Positions 44,330 to 56,907 of a stretch of 64,000 nt of DNA are shown here, one piece after another (position 1 is the first letter of the stretch; every line of letters starts with the position of its first letter). The translations under genes were made by a program, and so were the position numbers. The notes beneath the pieces were generated by a model, which had not been told where the DNA came from, searched no databases, and saw nothing but the letters and a program-made list of their open reading frames with translations. The stretch is from NCBI GenBank assembly GCA_003952965.2, contig CM025850.1, positions 29,957,374 to 30,021,373 on the forward strand, given 5' to 3'. Source of the stretch: Morella rubra. Lineage: Eukaryota > Streptophyta > Magnoliopsida > Fagales > Myricaceae.

Positions 44330-44585
44330 TTTTGTTCTACGTAGTTATAAAAGGGAAAAGGGACGATGATGTTTTGTCCTTTGAGTTGTCCCTCAAACCT
44401 GGCTAGCCAATAATGCCACGTGTCATAGTTGCTAAGGTGGCAGAGTTTGCCGTTAAGAAGGTGGACAGAAGAATGACGGAAGGGTGTTTTTGTAAAAATA
44501 CTGAAGGACTAAAATTTTGAAGTTTGAAATTGTGAAAAATGAAAAAATGACCAAAACTCAAGGACTAAAATGTCAATTTCCCTTT
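44330..44585. repeat. Dispersed repeat, copy 2 (left arm)
   Basis: Inverted relative to copy 1 at 34,118-34,318, longer, with AGTTGTCCCTCAAACCTGGC at its left end and GGACTAAAATGTCAATTTCC at its right end. Confidence 0.65.
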
Positions 44586-44619
44586 TATTTAAAGTGATTT
44601 CTATTTTGTATTGAGGGTT

Positions 44620-44830
44620 TACAAAATATGCTACAATATCTTATGCCTTTAGCAACGCTAGTTTTAAATCACATCAAGTGTTTTAGCTATGGTTTTTAGA
44701 AAGTGTCACAGGGACCGTAGGTTTTAGCAACATTTTAGGGGAAACACGGGTGAAAGCTTAGTATCTAGTAGCTCTTCAAAGAAACGACGAAATAACTTCT
44801 AAGTTTAGTGGCGTTTGTTTAAAGTAAGGG
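44620..44830. repeat. CACTA-type motif block (left arm, first)
   Basis: Contains TTTAGCAACGCTAG, TTTTAGCAACATTTTAG and TTTAGTGGCGTTTG, the same class of words as the subterminal repeats of the CACTA element at 14.4-19.5 kb. Confidence 0.5.
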
Positions 44831-45012
44831 TGTTCAACCAAACTGGCAAATTCCAATTCCATTGGCACCGACATTGGGTTCCAGGTACCCAGTCTAACCG
44901 GTTTCGGTTTCGATGGCCCCTATTTGTAAAAACCTAGAGGTTTTACTGGCTCCCATGGTACTTGGCATCGGGTTTCTGGATATCGATAAAATTGGGTTTT
45001 GTTTTGTTTTTT

Positions 45013-45489
45013 GGGTAATGTCATTTTTCACCCCTTAAACATAGGTCAATTGCAATTGCGACCCCTAACTATTAAAACTGTAATTTACGTTCTCTAAGTT
45101 TCAAACATTCTCAAATTCACTCCCTGTCCAAATCAACCGTTAAGTATGACAGAAATGCCTGTAAAATAACCGAAATGCCCTCAAAGACAATTTCAAAAAT
45201 TAAATAAATATTTGAGAAATAAATAAAAAATATATATAGATTACTGAAATAGAGTTTCAATAGTTTTATTTAAAAAATATTACCATTTTTAATATCATTT
45301 TTATTTTTAATTAATTTTTTTAATAATTTTCTCTTGGGGGTCAGTTTCCGTTAGACTTAACGGCTGATTTGGACAGGGGGCGAACATTGAGAATGTCTGA
45401 AACTTAGAGGACGTAAATCGCAGTTCTGATAGTTAGGGGGAGCAATTGCAATTGATCCATAGTCAAGGGGCGAACAATGATATTATCCC
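45013..45489. mobile_element. MITE with ~150-base terminal inverted repeats (left arm)
   Basis: 477 bases. The left end GGGTAATGTCATTTTTCACC and the inverted right end GGGATAATATCATTGTTCGC both continue with CAATTGCAATTG, CCCTAACTAT, TTTACGT, CTCTAAGTTTCA and CTGTCCAAATCA for about 150 bases. The centre is AT-rich. No coding. I could not settle the target duplication. The inverted copy is at 54,128-54,609. Confidence 0.85.
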
Positions 45490-45956
45490 TATTTTTAAAA
45501 AAAATAATAAACAACTTAGTTTCTCTCAAAAAAAGAAACTACATTGTGACCCCCATCACCCCCCCCCCCCCCCCCAAAAAAAAAAAAAAAATTTTCAACC
45601 CTTCGCAGCACAACCACTTCTCTTGAGTCTCCCCCCCCTTTCCAAAATCCCCACGCACAGCCACCTTTGGGCTCTCCCACACGCCCGTTTGCCTCCTTTC
45701 CCGACCACCACAAGTCCACAGCTCTATCTCTTCTCCCCTCTCTCACGTGTCGATCTCGTCTTATCTCTTCAACCACATCTCTCTTTCACTGATCCATTTT
45801 GTATGTTGTTAAAAAATCAATGGTTTTGTTGATTTTAATTTGTTCAGTGGAAGCATCGGGGACATATATTATTGCATAACTTTTTAACTTTTCAACTTTT
45901 CAACTTTTCAACTTTTAGGGTTTGGAATTTGAGGTTCCAGTAACGAGAGAAAAGAA
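45490..45956. other. C/A homopolymer region and leader-like sequence (left arm)
   Basis: A run of 16 or more C followed by about 17 A lies near 45,560-45,590. The Pro/Ser-rich frame at 45,446-45,832 spans it, includes no known motif, and is not conserved in the other arm, where indels break it. Three direct copies of CAACTTTT lie near 45,893-45,915. This is where the two arms differ most. Confidence 0.5.
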
Positions 45957-46440
45957 AAATAGCCAGCTACTAGTAGTGAAAACATCGCTTTATAGACATA
46001 GCGGCGGTCAGAAAACTGCCACTAAGTGTATCTCTAGCAGCAATGTATAGAAGCGCTGCTACAAAACAATTTATAGCAATGTTTGTGTACAAATACACAA
46101 ATGCCGCTATACGCAAAAATGTGGAGGTTACAAAACGCCACTAAACTCAGAGTTTTTGGCGGCGTTTGTCGCAAACACTGCTACAGATTGATTTTTTTAC
46201 AAACGTTGCCAAAAGTCTATGTTTAGCAGCTTTTTGAAAAAATGCTGCCAAGTTTGTGCGTTTTAGCGGCATTTTGTCGCTGCATTTTGGGAAAAAAATT
46301 CGCCACAAATAGAAGCTTTAGTAGCGCTTTGGATGAAGCACTGCCAAAAGGTTTAGCTGTAGCAGCATTTTATTTGTAAACTCTGCTACAAGTCCTCATT
46401 TTTAGAGGTGTTTTGGAAACAAACACCATTAACCCTTAAT
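45957..46440. repeat. CACTA-type subterminal repeats (left arm, second block)
   Basis: Dense alternating copies of AGCGGCGGTC, TAGCAGCAATG, AACGCCACTAAA, GGCGGCGTTTGTCGCAAAC and TAGCAGCATTTT. An AT-rich module at 46,450-46,720 follows that also occurs at 18,850-19,125. The element is of the same family as the CACTA at 14,442, but I cannot fix its ends. Confidence 0.6.
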
Positions 46441-46734
46441 TTTATATATTTATTCTAAGCTATTTAATGTTAATAATTATTTTATATATTATTATAGTCC
46501 TTATAATATATTATTTTCTTTAGAAATGTATTTGAAAAATTTTAATCTAAAGGATCTACTTAACAAAATATGAAATTAGAGGGAGTGTTATGAAAATTGA
46601 AGTTGTTATACAATCTATTATAAATTATAATCCATGGTGTATGATAATTGCATATCTATTGACTAAATATATGTAGTTCAAAAAACATATATTATCGTAC
46701 TTATAATGAGCATATTTCAATTAGAGTTGTACAG

Positions 46735-46890
46735 ATTGGACCGAACTTGGACCGTCCGACCGAAACCGACCTAATATGGTCGAGATCTACACGGGCCCTG
46801 GCTTGCCTAAAATCTTGCAGCCCGACTATATTTCAGTCGGGCTCGATATATGTTTCACCCCCACCAACCTGCCCGAAATCATGTCACTAA
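46735..46890. repeat. Short dispersed repeat (left arm)
   Basis: GC-richer block with AGATTGGACCGAACTTGGAC and CCCGACTATATTTCAGTCGG (a perfect hairpin). It is related in word content to the ACCGGACC repeat at 14,655-15,150, which is also inside a CACTA element. Confidence 0.4.
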
Positions 46891-47360
46891 GTAGCTGATT
46901 CAAAACCTTAAGCTTCAAATCCTTCTCCTTCTCTGCGATCGTGCCTCAACCTGCTTGCTAGACACCCATTACTGCCATCTGCCTCCTTCGCCTCCCAGCC
47001 AGCAGCTCGATTGTTGAGTCTCTCTCTCTCTTGCTCTTCCTCTTCTCTTCTCTTCCCAATTGTTTTTATTATTTTGTTGTCTTCCATGGCCATCCATCAG
47101 CAAATCTAGAGCAGTACAGCTGAAGGTGGGTGCAATTAAAGTTGACTTCCACCAAATCTGGAGAGGTACAACTCCTTCTTCTACACTTCTCGAATTGTTT
47201 GCTTACTGGGCATCACTATTGTCGTTTGCAAGTTTGGCTAGATGAAGCTTGTATGCCTCTGAATTGGGATCTTCAACTCAACAAGCCACCAGATGCAGAA
47301 CCTATCATAATCTCTCACCTTTACAAACTTGGTTCATGGGTAACACAAGCAGTTTGATTT
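46891..47360 (+). other. Possible unidentified gene fragment (left arm)
   Basis: A pyrimidine-rich leader-like stretch (to about 47,090) is followed by a frame that reads LLTGHHYCRLQVWLDEACMP, NWDLQLNKPPDAEP and ISHLYKLGSWVTQAV. The codon use and the amphipathic pattern look like real coding sequence, but I do not recognise the family. It may be another fragment captured by the CACTA element. Confidence 0.3.
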
Positions 47361-48754
47361 ATAATTTATGGTTCATCGTGATTGAGCTAAGGCACTAGTT
47401 ATTGACCTTTTCTACACATCCAATGCATAGGTATCTGCTGTTCTTGCCCTTTTAATGTGCACGATCGATTGGAACTTGTAGGGCTTTCTCTTTCAACTTT
47501 GAAAAAGGCCAATGCATCAGAACAGGCTCTAGCTACATGAGGAAGAACTCCCCATAGCATATCTTGTATGAGGGGATGCGGATAGCATATATCCTCCTAA
47601 AATTAGCACTTGGGGTGATGAGTGTACAAAAGTGCTCTCTAGATACCCTATTATTGGACTAAAATGCTAAAATGTGAATAGAAAAAATTGGAATTAATGT
47701 GTATTCTTGAATTGAGTTGCTATTTACTTTGGGATACTCCAAAGCAGATTTTAATGTTTAATTTCAGAGTTTATAAAAGAGCAAGACAAAGCCCAGTCAA
47801 ATTCAAAAGTGTGCCGCAATCCAAGCCCGGAAACTAGAGGAATTTTTTTAGCATTTTTTTTATTATTCCGTTTTTTAGGGTTTTGTTGGGGGGACATATA
47901 TAAGCTAAACTTTTTATTGTAAGGAGGCGGGGAGTCAGACTTGGGACTCGAGTTTTTTTTTTTTTTTTTTAGAATTTTTTTTTCGTTCATCTTAGTATGG
48001 GGAACTAAATTCTCAAGTGGGGCTAGGGATGAACTTGCACACTAGACGGTATTTTCAATTCATTGTTAATTTGTGTATTTGATTTTCAATTACTAAAACT
48101 CTTTTGTTTTATCATTTTCAATTCATTGTTGATGTTTTCTTCTCCAAATAAATTTAGAATTTATTCTGTTTATGGATTCAGTAATGCTTTTTCTATTGAA
48201 TGGATTAGTTCTTTGATTATGTTTGGATCAATTACTTATCGATATTGATTTACTTCTCTTCTGCAATGCTGCTCCTTGAGTATATTTTCATCGTTGGATT
48301 TTCTCAATAGGGATAATAATTTACATATTCTAAAAGTGGTAAATGGTTTTCAAAGGATTGCATTTGGTTTAATTTTGGTTTATAAATATATACCTTCCGA
48401 TTGGGAATTTTGGGAATTGAGTTCCCAATTGAGTTATTCACTGAATTAAAAATAATTAAAATACCAGAGTTGCGCAAGGGATTCCCGCTTTACTGTTCGT
48501 CAAATTTGAGTACTTTTTCTGTTAGTCACTCTGCTTCACTTCAAATTTGCATTTAAAATTAATCTTTGATCTCCATTGATCATTTAATATTTTTTTAGTT
48601 TCTTTGTTCCTTTTGCTATTATTTTAATTTGTCTCTCTGTGGAATCGACACCCCAAAGCTGTGCTACAACTACCGCATTATTCTTTGGGTGTAATCATGG
48701 GGTAAGTTCTGTGTAGCCTTAAATGTTTATGAAAATGGAAGTATGAATAGGCAC
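47361..48754. other. Unassigned repeat-like sequence, inner part of the left arm
   Basis: AT-rich. 47,600-47,760 and 48,640-48,700 (GTGGAATCGACACCCCAAAG, then GTGCTACAACTACCGCATT) resemble untranslated parts of plant LTR elements, whose leaders often carry such a GGAATCGACxCC phrase. No LTR edges or coding motifs are seen. Confidence 0.4.
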
Positions 48755-50806
48755 TCCAAATATTAAGGAGCTGAAACCTGATGATTAAAACTTTTGTGAA
48801 AATCTACCAGAGCCAGGGAAAGTTGAGCAAAAGGTTTTGATATAATACATATTGATAGCTATAGACCTTAGAGATACTTTAATATGTACATGTGACTCTC
48901 ATAAATTCAAATCATTAAAGCATTCTGAAGGTACGACTCTCAAACTTAACCTATATATTATATGTATGTACATGTAAGAGATATCGACTATAGAGCTGAA
49001 TCTCACCAATATTGGTGATGGTGATATTTATATAATTAAAATAGCTATGTCTGGCTGAACTCTAAAAAAACTATTTTTATAAGTGTACACTATTAGTGTG
49101 TCAAGGTCCATAACGGCTAACCAAATTAGGGTTATGTTTCCTAAGCAACATTAATCACGCAAGTTCTGCAATAAATTATATATGGTTACCCGAAATTGTA
49201 GGGTATGTGACAATGGATGTGAGATTATGTTGGATGCGCACACAGCTATTCGAGAGCTCGCATCGTGGTCCATCCATGACTCCAGTTTCAAATTTCTATG
49301 TAGTTCTTCCGACTCTCACGACTGCGATGATTAGATATTTGCAACTGCTCTATGAAAGCACCGGAGTCCTTGTCTATCGACGGGCGGGGACTGATGGTCG
49401 GAGTCCGTCTTCTTTTCATTTACTTTTGCTTCACTTTTTTTTGTGTTTTTTTCTCTACAATTACCTTCTATATTGTGGCTTTGATGGGCTTCCCATGCCC
49501 TTTTTCTCTCAGAGTACATTTCTCCCCATTCTAGTTATGTTAATTTTTAATGTTCTACATATTTATGTCTCACAAGACACTGTGTGTTTTACGTCGAAAT
49601 TTTTCTCCATTATGCTTTGAGAGCACTCCCAGATCAATAACGACATCAACAATGTTATATTTACTTTTGATCAGTGCGCTAAACAACTTACGACTACCAA
49701 TCCAATGAAACTAAGACCATTATGACCTGCTCAACCGATTATGAATGTATCTACTTAATTGTCCTTCACCACCAGATAGCTCCACTGAGATTTATACAAA
49801 TCTCTCTATTTGTCCTCCAATCTAACATTCGTGCCCAAATAAGTTTTCTTGCGATATGGGACCACTCATGGTGTGGCTACCCGGCTCTGACACTCTCATA
49901 CTTTCCGTTCGATATCTCTAAGATGACTCCGAAAAACAAGTGAATCATCCCTTAAAATGGACTAGTCAGGAGAAGGGAGACCAATTTTGTTTTCTTTATA
50001 TTTTCCAAATATCATAGCACAACGTAATGTGAGTGGTAAATAATGGCAGGTAGAAGATGAGACATATCTTCTTTCTTAATTAGAGAGTGACACCATCGAG
50101 AAGGGTGGCGAACCATTTTGACAAAACAAATTAGTCGCTTCCTATTTAGTATCACTACTAAATATAGTAGACCACTTGTGCACACCTTTGTTCCCGAAAA
50201 CAATATCCTCTCAACGGAAGGCTATAGAACCAACATTACATCATCAAATCTTTCGCGGTACTAGAGATGTTAAGGAAGGAGCCCGGTGCTACCTCAAGTG
50301 ACAGAGCAAAGAAGGAGGGACAAGAGAAACTACAACGATAGTCTATATTTGGCTGCAATTCCGAAGACTGTAATGGGGAAGGAGATGTAAATTCTTTGGA
50401 GTGGTAAAAAATTCAAACCGGAGTGACCATTGTGCAAATACATGGAGAGTGGAAAAGGACATGGGACCATCCATGGGAATGGAGAAAAGAAAGTTGGTTC
50501 GGACCAAATCCGCAACAACCTCATAATGATCATTTTGAACCTACAAGAACATTGGTACAAGAAACTAGGCACTATGGCTCAAAAATTACTCCTCCATCGC
50601 CTTGTTAGACTGGTAGTCCATGTCCTTAGCCCATTAAATTATAGCAACTAAATTTTCACACAGTCCATGTCTCAAAAATTAAGGTTAGTTGAATCTTACT
50701 CCTTTGACCTTTCTTTTTCATATCAAAAACCTTTGCCTCACTTCCTGCTCTGTAGAAATTTTCACAAAGTTTATCAATAAAAGATTCAGCTCAAATAAAA
50801 TATATT
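48755..50806. other. Degraded centre of the palindrome
   Basis: The two halves still match each other as inverted repeats, but with many small differences. Examples are CTTTTGTGAAAATCTACCAG on the left against CTTTGTGAAAATTTCTACAG read inverted from the right (near 48,800 and 50,755), and GCACCGGAGTCCTT against GCACCGGGCTCCTT (near 49,358 and 50,290). The turn lies at about 49.8 kb. The frames here, for example 49,207-49,620, are not conserved between the halves and I do not call any gene. Confidence 0.75.
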
Positions 50807-53149
50807 GTGCCTATTCATACTTCCATTTTCATAAACATTTAAGGCTACACAGAACTTACCCCATGATTACACCCAAAGAATAATGCGGTAGTTGTAGCAC
50901 AGCTTTGGGGTGTCGATTCCATAGAGAGACAAATTAAAAGAATAGCAAAAGGAACAAAGAAACTAAAGAAAAAAAAATTAAATGATCAATAGAGAACAAA
51001 GATTAATTTTAAATGCAATTTGAAGTGAAGCAAAGTGACTAACAGAAAAAGTACTCAAATTTGATGAACAGTAAAGCGGAATCCCTTGCGCAACTCTGGT
51101 ATTTTAATTATTCTTAATTCAGTGAATAACTCAATTGGGAACTCAATTCCCAAAAGACCCAATCGGAAGGTATAGATTTATAAACCAAAATTAAACCAAA
51201 TGCAATCCTTTGAAAACCATTTACCACTTTTAGAATATGTAAATTATTATCCCTATTGAGAAAATCCAACGATGAAAATATACTCAAGAAGCAGCATTGC
51301 AGAAGAGAAGTAAATCAATATCGATAAGTAATTGATCCAAACATAATCAAAGAACTAATCCATTCAATAGAAAAAGCATTACTGAATCCATAAACAGAAT
51401 AAATTCTAAATTTATTTGGAGAAGAAAACATCAACAATGAATTGAAAATGATAAAACAAAAGAGTTTTAGTAATTGAAAATCAAATACACAAATTAACAA
51501 TGAATTGAAAATACCGTCTAGTGTGCAAGTTCATCCCTAGCCCCACTTGAGAATTTAGTTCCCCATACTAAGATGAACGAAAAAAAAATTCTAAAAAAAA
51601 AAAAAAACTCGAGTCCCAAGTCTGACTCCCCGCCTCCTTACAATAAAAAGTTTAGCTTATATATGTCCCCCAACAAAACCCTAAAAAACGGAATAATAAA
51701 AAAAAATGCTAAAAAAATTCCTCTAGTTTCCGGGCTTGGATTGCGGCACACTTTTGAATTTGACTGGGCTTTGTCTTGCTCTTTTATAAACTCTGAAATT
51801 AAACATTAAAATCTGCTTTGGAGTATCCCAAAGTAAATAGCAACTCAATTCAAGAATACACATTAATTCCAATTTTTTCTATTCACATTTTAGCATTTTA
51901 GTCCAATAATAGGGTATCTAGAGAGCACTTTTGTACACTCATCACCCCAAGTGCTAATTTTAGGAGGATATATGCTATCCGCATCCCCTCATACAAGATA
52001 TGCTATGGGGAGTTCTTCCTCATGTAGCTAGAGCCTGTTCTGATGCATTGGCCTTTTTCAAAGTTGAAAGAGAAAGCCCTACAAGTTCCAATCGATCGTG
52101 CACATTAAAAGGGCAAGAACAGCAGATACCTATGCATTGGATGTGTAGAAAAGGTCAATAACTAGTGCCTTAGCTCAATCACGATGAACCATAAATTATA
52201 AATCAAACTGCTTGTGTTACCCATGAACCAAGTTTGTAAAGGTGAGAGATTATGATAGGTTCTGCATCTGGTGGCTTGTTGAGTTGAAGATCCCAATTCA
52301 GAGGCATACAAGCTTCATCTAGCCAAACTTGCAAACGACAATAGTGATGCCCAGTAAGCAAACAATTCGAGAAGTGTAGAAGAAGGAGTTGTACCTCTCC
52401 AGATTTGGTGGAAGTCAACTTTAATTGCACCCACCTTCAGCTGTACTGCTCTAGATTTGCTGATGGATGGCCATGGAAGACAACAAAATAATAAAAACAA
52501 TTGGGAAGAGAAGAGAAGAGGAAGAGCAAGAGAGAGAGAGACTCAACAATCGAGCTGCTGGCTGGGAGGCGAAGGAGGCAGATGGCAGTAATGGGTGTCT
52601 AGCAAGCAGGTTGAGGCACGATCGCAGAGAAGGAGAAGGATTTGAAGCTTAAGGTTTTGAATCAGCTACTTAGTGACATGATTTCGGGCAGGTTGGTGGG
52701 GGTGAAACATATATCGAGCCCGACTGAAATATAGTCGGGCTGCAAGATTTTAGGCAAGCCAGGGCCCGTGTAGATCTCGACCATATTAGGTCGGTTTCGG
52801 TCGGACGGTCCAAGTTCGGTCCAATCTGTACAACTCTAATTGAAATATGCTCATTATAAGTACGATAATATATGTTTTTTGAACTACATATATTTAGTCA
52901 ATAGATATGCAATTATCATACACCATGGATTATAATTTATAATAGATTGTATAACAACTTCAATTTTCATAACACTCCCTCTAATTTCATATTTTGTTAA
53001 GTAGATCCTTTAGATTAAAATTTTTCAAATACATTTCTAAAGAAAATAATATATTATAAGGACTATAATAATATATAAAATAATTATTAACATTAAATAG
53101 CTTAGAATAAATATATAAAATTAAGGGTTAATGGTGTTTGTTTCCAAAA

Positions 53150-53605
53150 CACCTCTAAAAATGAGGACTTGTAGCAGAGTTTACAAATAAAATGCTGCTA
53201 CAGCTAAACCTTTTGGCAGTGCTTCATCCAAAGCGCTACTAAAGCTTCTATTTGTGGCGAATTTTTTTCCCAAAATGCAGCGACAAAATGCCGCTAAAAC
53301 GCACAAACTTGGCAGCATTTTTTCAAAAAGCTGCTAAACATAGACTTTTGGCAACGTTTGTAAAAAAATCAATCTGTAGCAGTGTTTGCGACAAACGCCG
53401 CCAAAAACTCTGAGTTTAGTGGCGTTTTGTAACCTCCACATTTTTGCGTATAGCGGCATTTGTGTAGTTTGTACACAAACATTGCTATAAATTGTTTTGT
53501 AGCAGCGCTTCTATACAAATGCTGCTAGAGATACACTATAGTGGCAGTTATTCTGACCGCCGCTAAAAAGACCGTGTCTATAAAGCGATGTTTTTGCAAT
53601 GCAAG
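53150..53605. repeat. CACTA-type subterminal repeats (right arm)
   Basis: Inverted counterpart of 45,957-46,440, with several differences, for example TAGTTTGTACACAAACATTG at 53,465. The matching AT-rich module is at 52,880-53,130. Confidence 0.6.
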
Positions 53606-54127
53606 CTACTAGTAAAGTAGCAGAAATCCCAGCACTATTTCTTCCCTTTTCTCTCTCGTCTACTGGAACCCCAAATCAAATTCCAAACCCTAAAAGTTGA
53701 AAGTTGAAAAGTTGTTAAAAAAGTTATGCAATAATATATGTCCCCGATGCTTCCAATAGAACAAATTAAAATCAACAAAACCATTGATTTTTTAACAACA
53801 TACCTAAATGGATCAGTGAAAGAGAGATGTGGTTGAAGAGATAAGACGAGATCGACACGTGAGAGAGGGGAGAAGAGGATAGTAGCTGTGGACTTGTGGT
53901 GGTCGGGAAAGGGAAGGCAAACGGGCGTGGGGAGAGCCCAAAGGTGGCTGTGCGTGGGGATTTTGGAAAGGGAGGGGAGAAATCAAGAGAAGTGGTTGTG
54001 CGACTGCGAAGGGTTGAAAATTGATTTTTTTTTTTTTTTTGGGGGGGTGATGGGGGAATCGAAGGGGTCACAATGTAGTTTCTTTTTTTGAGAGAAACTA
54101 AGTTGTTTATTATTTTTTTTAAAAATA

Positions 54128-54609
54128 GGGATAATATCATTGTTCGCCCCTTGACTATGGATCAATTGCAATTGCTCCCCCTAACTATCAGAACTGCGAT
54201 TTACGTCCTCTAAGTTTCAGACATTCTCAATGTTCGCCCCCTGTCCAAATCAGCCGTTAAGTCTAACGGAAACTGACCCCCAAGAGAAAATTATTAAAAA
54301 AATTAATTAAAAATAAAAAAAATGATATTAAAAAATGGTAATATTTTTTAAATAAAACTATTGAAACTCTATTTCAGTAATCTATATATATTTTTTATTA
54401 TTTCTCAAATATTTATTTAATTTTTGAAATTGTCTTTGAGGGCATTTCGGTTATTTTACAGGCATTTCTGTCATACTTAACGGTTGATTTGGACAGGGAG
54501 TGAATATTGAGAATGTTTGAAACTTAGAGAACGTAAATTACAGTTTTAATAGTTAGGGGTCGCAATTGCAATTGACCCTATGTTTAAGGGGTGAAAAATG
54601 ACATTACCC
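54128..54609. mobile_element. MITE (right arm)
   Basis: Inverted counterpart of 45,013-45,489; 482 bases, same ~150-base terminal inverted repeats. Confidence 0.85.
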
Positions 54610-55049
54610 AAAAAAAAAAAAAACAAAACAAAACCCAATTTTATCGATATCCAGAAACCCGATGCCAAGTACCATGGGAGCCAGTAAAACCTCTAGGTTT
54701 TTACAAATAGGGGCCATCGAAACCGAAACCGGTTAGACTGGGTACCTGGAACCCAATGTCGGTGCCAATGGAATTGGAATTTGCCAGTTTGGTTGAACAC
54801 CCTTACTTTAAACAAACGCCACTAAACTTAGAAGTTATTTCGTCGTTTCTTTGAAGAGCTACTAGATACTAAGCTTTCACCCGTGTTTCCCCTAAAATGT
54901 TGCTAAAACCTACGGTCCCTGTGACACTTTCTAAAAACCATAGCTAAAACACTTGATGTGATTTAAAACTAGCGTTGCTAAAGGCATAAGATATTGTAGC
55001 ATATTTTGTAAACCCTCAATACAAAATAGAAATCACTTTAAATAAAAGG

Positions 55050-55300
55050 GAAATTGACATTTTAGTCCTTAGGTTTTGGTCATTTTTTCATTTTAGTCTA
55101 CAATTTCAAACTTCAAAATTTTAGTCCTTCAGTATTTTTACAAAAACACCCTTCCGTCATTCTTCTGTCCACCTTCTTAACGGCAAACTCTGCCACCTTA
55201 GCAACTATGACACGTGGCATTATTGGCTAGCCAGGTTTGAGGGACAACTCAAAGGACAAAACATCATCGTCCCTTTTCCCTTTTATAACTACGTAGAACA
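55050..55300. repeat. Dispersed repeat, copy 3 (right arm)
   Basis: Inverted counterpart of 44,330-44,585; reads in the same direction as copy 1 at 34,118. Confidence 0.65.
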
Positions 55301-55344
55301 AAATGTTGTCTTCATTATTTCCAACTCATCCTTATATACGTAGA

Positions 55345-55811
55345 ACAAAACGTCGTCTTCAAGTTTGCCCCCAGCTTGTTCTATTCCTCTATTCCTTCTT
55401 CTCCTCGTCTTAATCTATACTAGCTGCAATTTTGGCCAATGCTCCAAATCCAACTACACATCGGCATAGTATACCTACCTTGCCTTCTGAGGTTATGTAT
55501 AGATATCTGGCATTTACCTGAGCCTAATGCAATAGATGTTTTGGGTACTTCTGATTGTTCATCTGCAAAGTCTAGGACATTGGTGGTTTTGCTTGGATGG
55601 TTGGGAGCAAAATAGAAACATCTTAAGAGATACGCAAAATGGTATACATCTAGGGGTTTTCATTCCATTAATTACCTATGCTTTTCCAATGGCTGAGATT
55701 CTTAGTTACCAGTTTGGTGGGAAAGCTAAAGAGCATATAGACTTGCTTGTGAGCCATTTGGCTGATTGGTTAGAAGAGGAGCATGGAAAGAACCTTGTGT
55801 TCCATACCTAG
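55345..55811 (+). pseudogene. TMEM53/DUF829-family gene fragment (right arm)
   Basis: Inverted counterpart of 43,822-44,290. The 91-residue frame at 55,536-55,811 is identical in sequence to the left copy. It shows the same loss of everything after LVFHT. Confidence 0.7.
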
Positions 55812-56907
55812 TGGTGAATGCAGTGGGTAGCGAACCCGGGCGTTTGCCACCCATTGCTCAACCCAAAACAAATTTTTACATGTGTTTTTTTTTTTTCATA
55901 AGTTGGCTTTGGCACGACACCCATTAGGCCCAAGCCATATGTGGAATAAAGCTAGGGGTGGGTGGAAAAAATACACAGGAAAAAAAAGCTGAAAATAATG
56001 AGGAACAGAGCTACTTTTACCTTATATATATAATCTATTAATATTGGATCTCCAAGTAAAATGCACTGTTAATTCTTTGATCAGCAATCCTAATCTTGCA
56101 TTTATATCAATATAATACTAAATAATGCGATCATATATTAAGATTTTAGTCGACATCCATCAACGATCAGGCTGAAGGTCTTGTTTTTACTTTTTTTTTT
56201 TTCAATTTACTAAGTACTTTATGGGCACACCCAGGCTTTTAGTAAGGATGCCAAGATTAGAAGGAAAGGTTGAATCAAAGTTAGACAAGAAAATGTTAAT
56301 TAATCAATATTAATTGTAGGCTAAATTGTGCGTGGATGTGAGTTTTGCCTTAAAATTCTAATTTTAGCTATAGTAACAGTATGTCCAAAAATTCAAGTTT
56401 GCATATTTTTCAGCTTGAAGTCAAAACTTCTATGCACTTCCTCGATACACATTACAACAACATGAACTTAATCATATATATATATATATATATGTGTGGT
56501 GTGTGAAAGACTCAAAATTGACTTGATCATATGTCTCTATCAAGATGATATGCATTAAGTGTCCTAGGAAACTCTCTAAATTCTTCATTAAAAATAGAAT
56601 ATGCACTGCAAATATTAAAACACCATTGCCAACTAATTGATTGACTTCACTTTTGTTTTGTCACCTCTCAGTCACAGTATATAGTACGTTACATGTATTC
56701 TAATATTTTTAATGCTTTTAATTCTTAATTTTCGACATTATAACTCTAAAACAATTTTTTGCATTACAAAAGCATTTTTTTTTGTCATTTCGTTTTTAAA
56801 GTTCGCTACCCTTGGGTTTTAATTCTGGTTCCACCGCGGGCCATACCTTCAGCAACACAGGATGGTTAACATGAGTTCGCTTGCTTGAACACGCGTTTCA
56901 AGTCTTC

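Larger units (their letters stand above)
38769..48754 (+). repeat. Left arm of a 22-kb palindrome
   Basis: Bases 38,769-48,754 are repeated in inverted orientation at 50,807-60,745. Pairs of positions sum to 99,514 in the outer part, 99,638 from about 40,600 to 43,000, and about 99,560 near the centre, so the arms differ by a few indels. Protein frames of 70-157 residues are identical between the arms. The outer breakpoint lies inside the LINE. Differences concentrate at a duplication near 40,340-40,600 and at 45,500-46,100. Confidence 0.95.

Noticed and set aside
45446-45832. 128-residue Pro-rich frame next to a C/A homopolymer
   Set aside because: It runs through homopolymer runs, and the other arm has a different, broken version. 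More likely untranslated sequence.
49207-49620. 137-residue open frame in the palindrome centre
   Set aside because: Not conserved in the inverted half, no motif, hydrophobic low-complexity stretch, and in sequence of doubtful quality.
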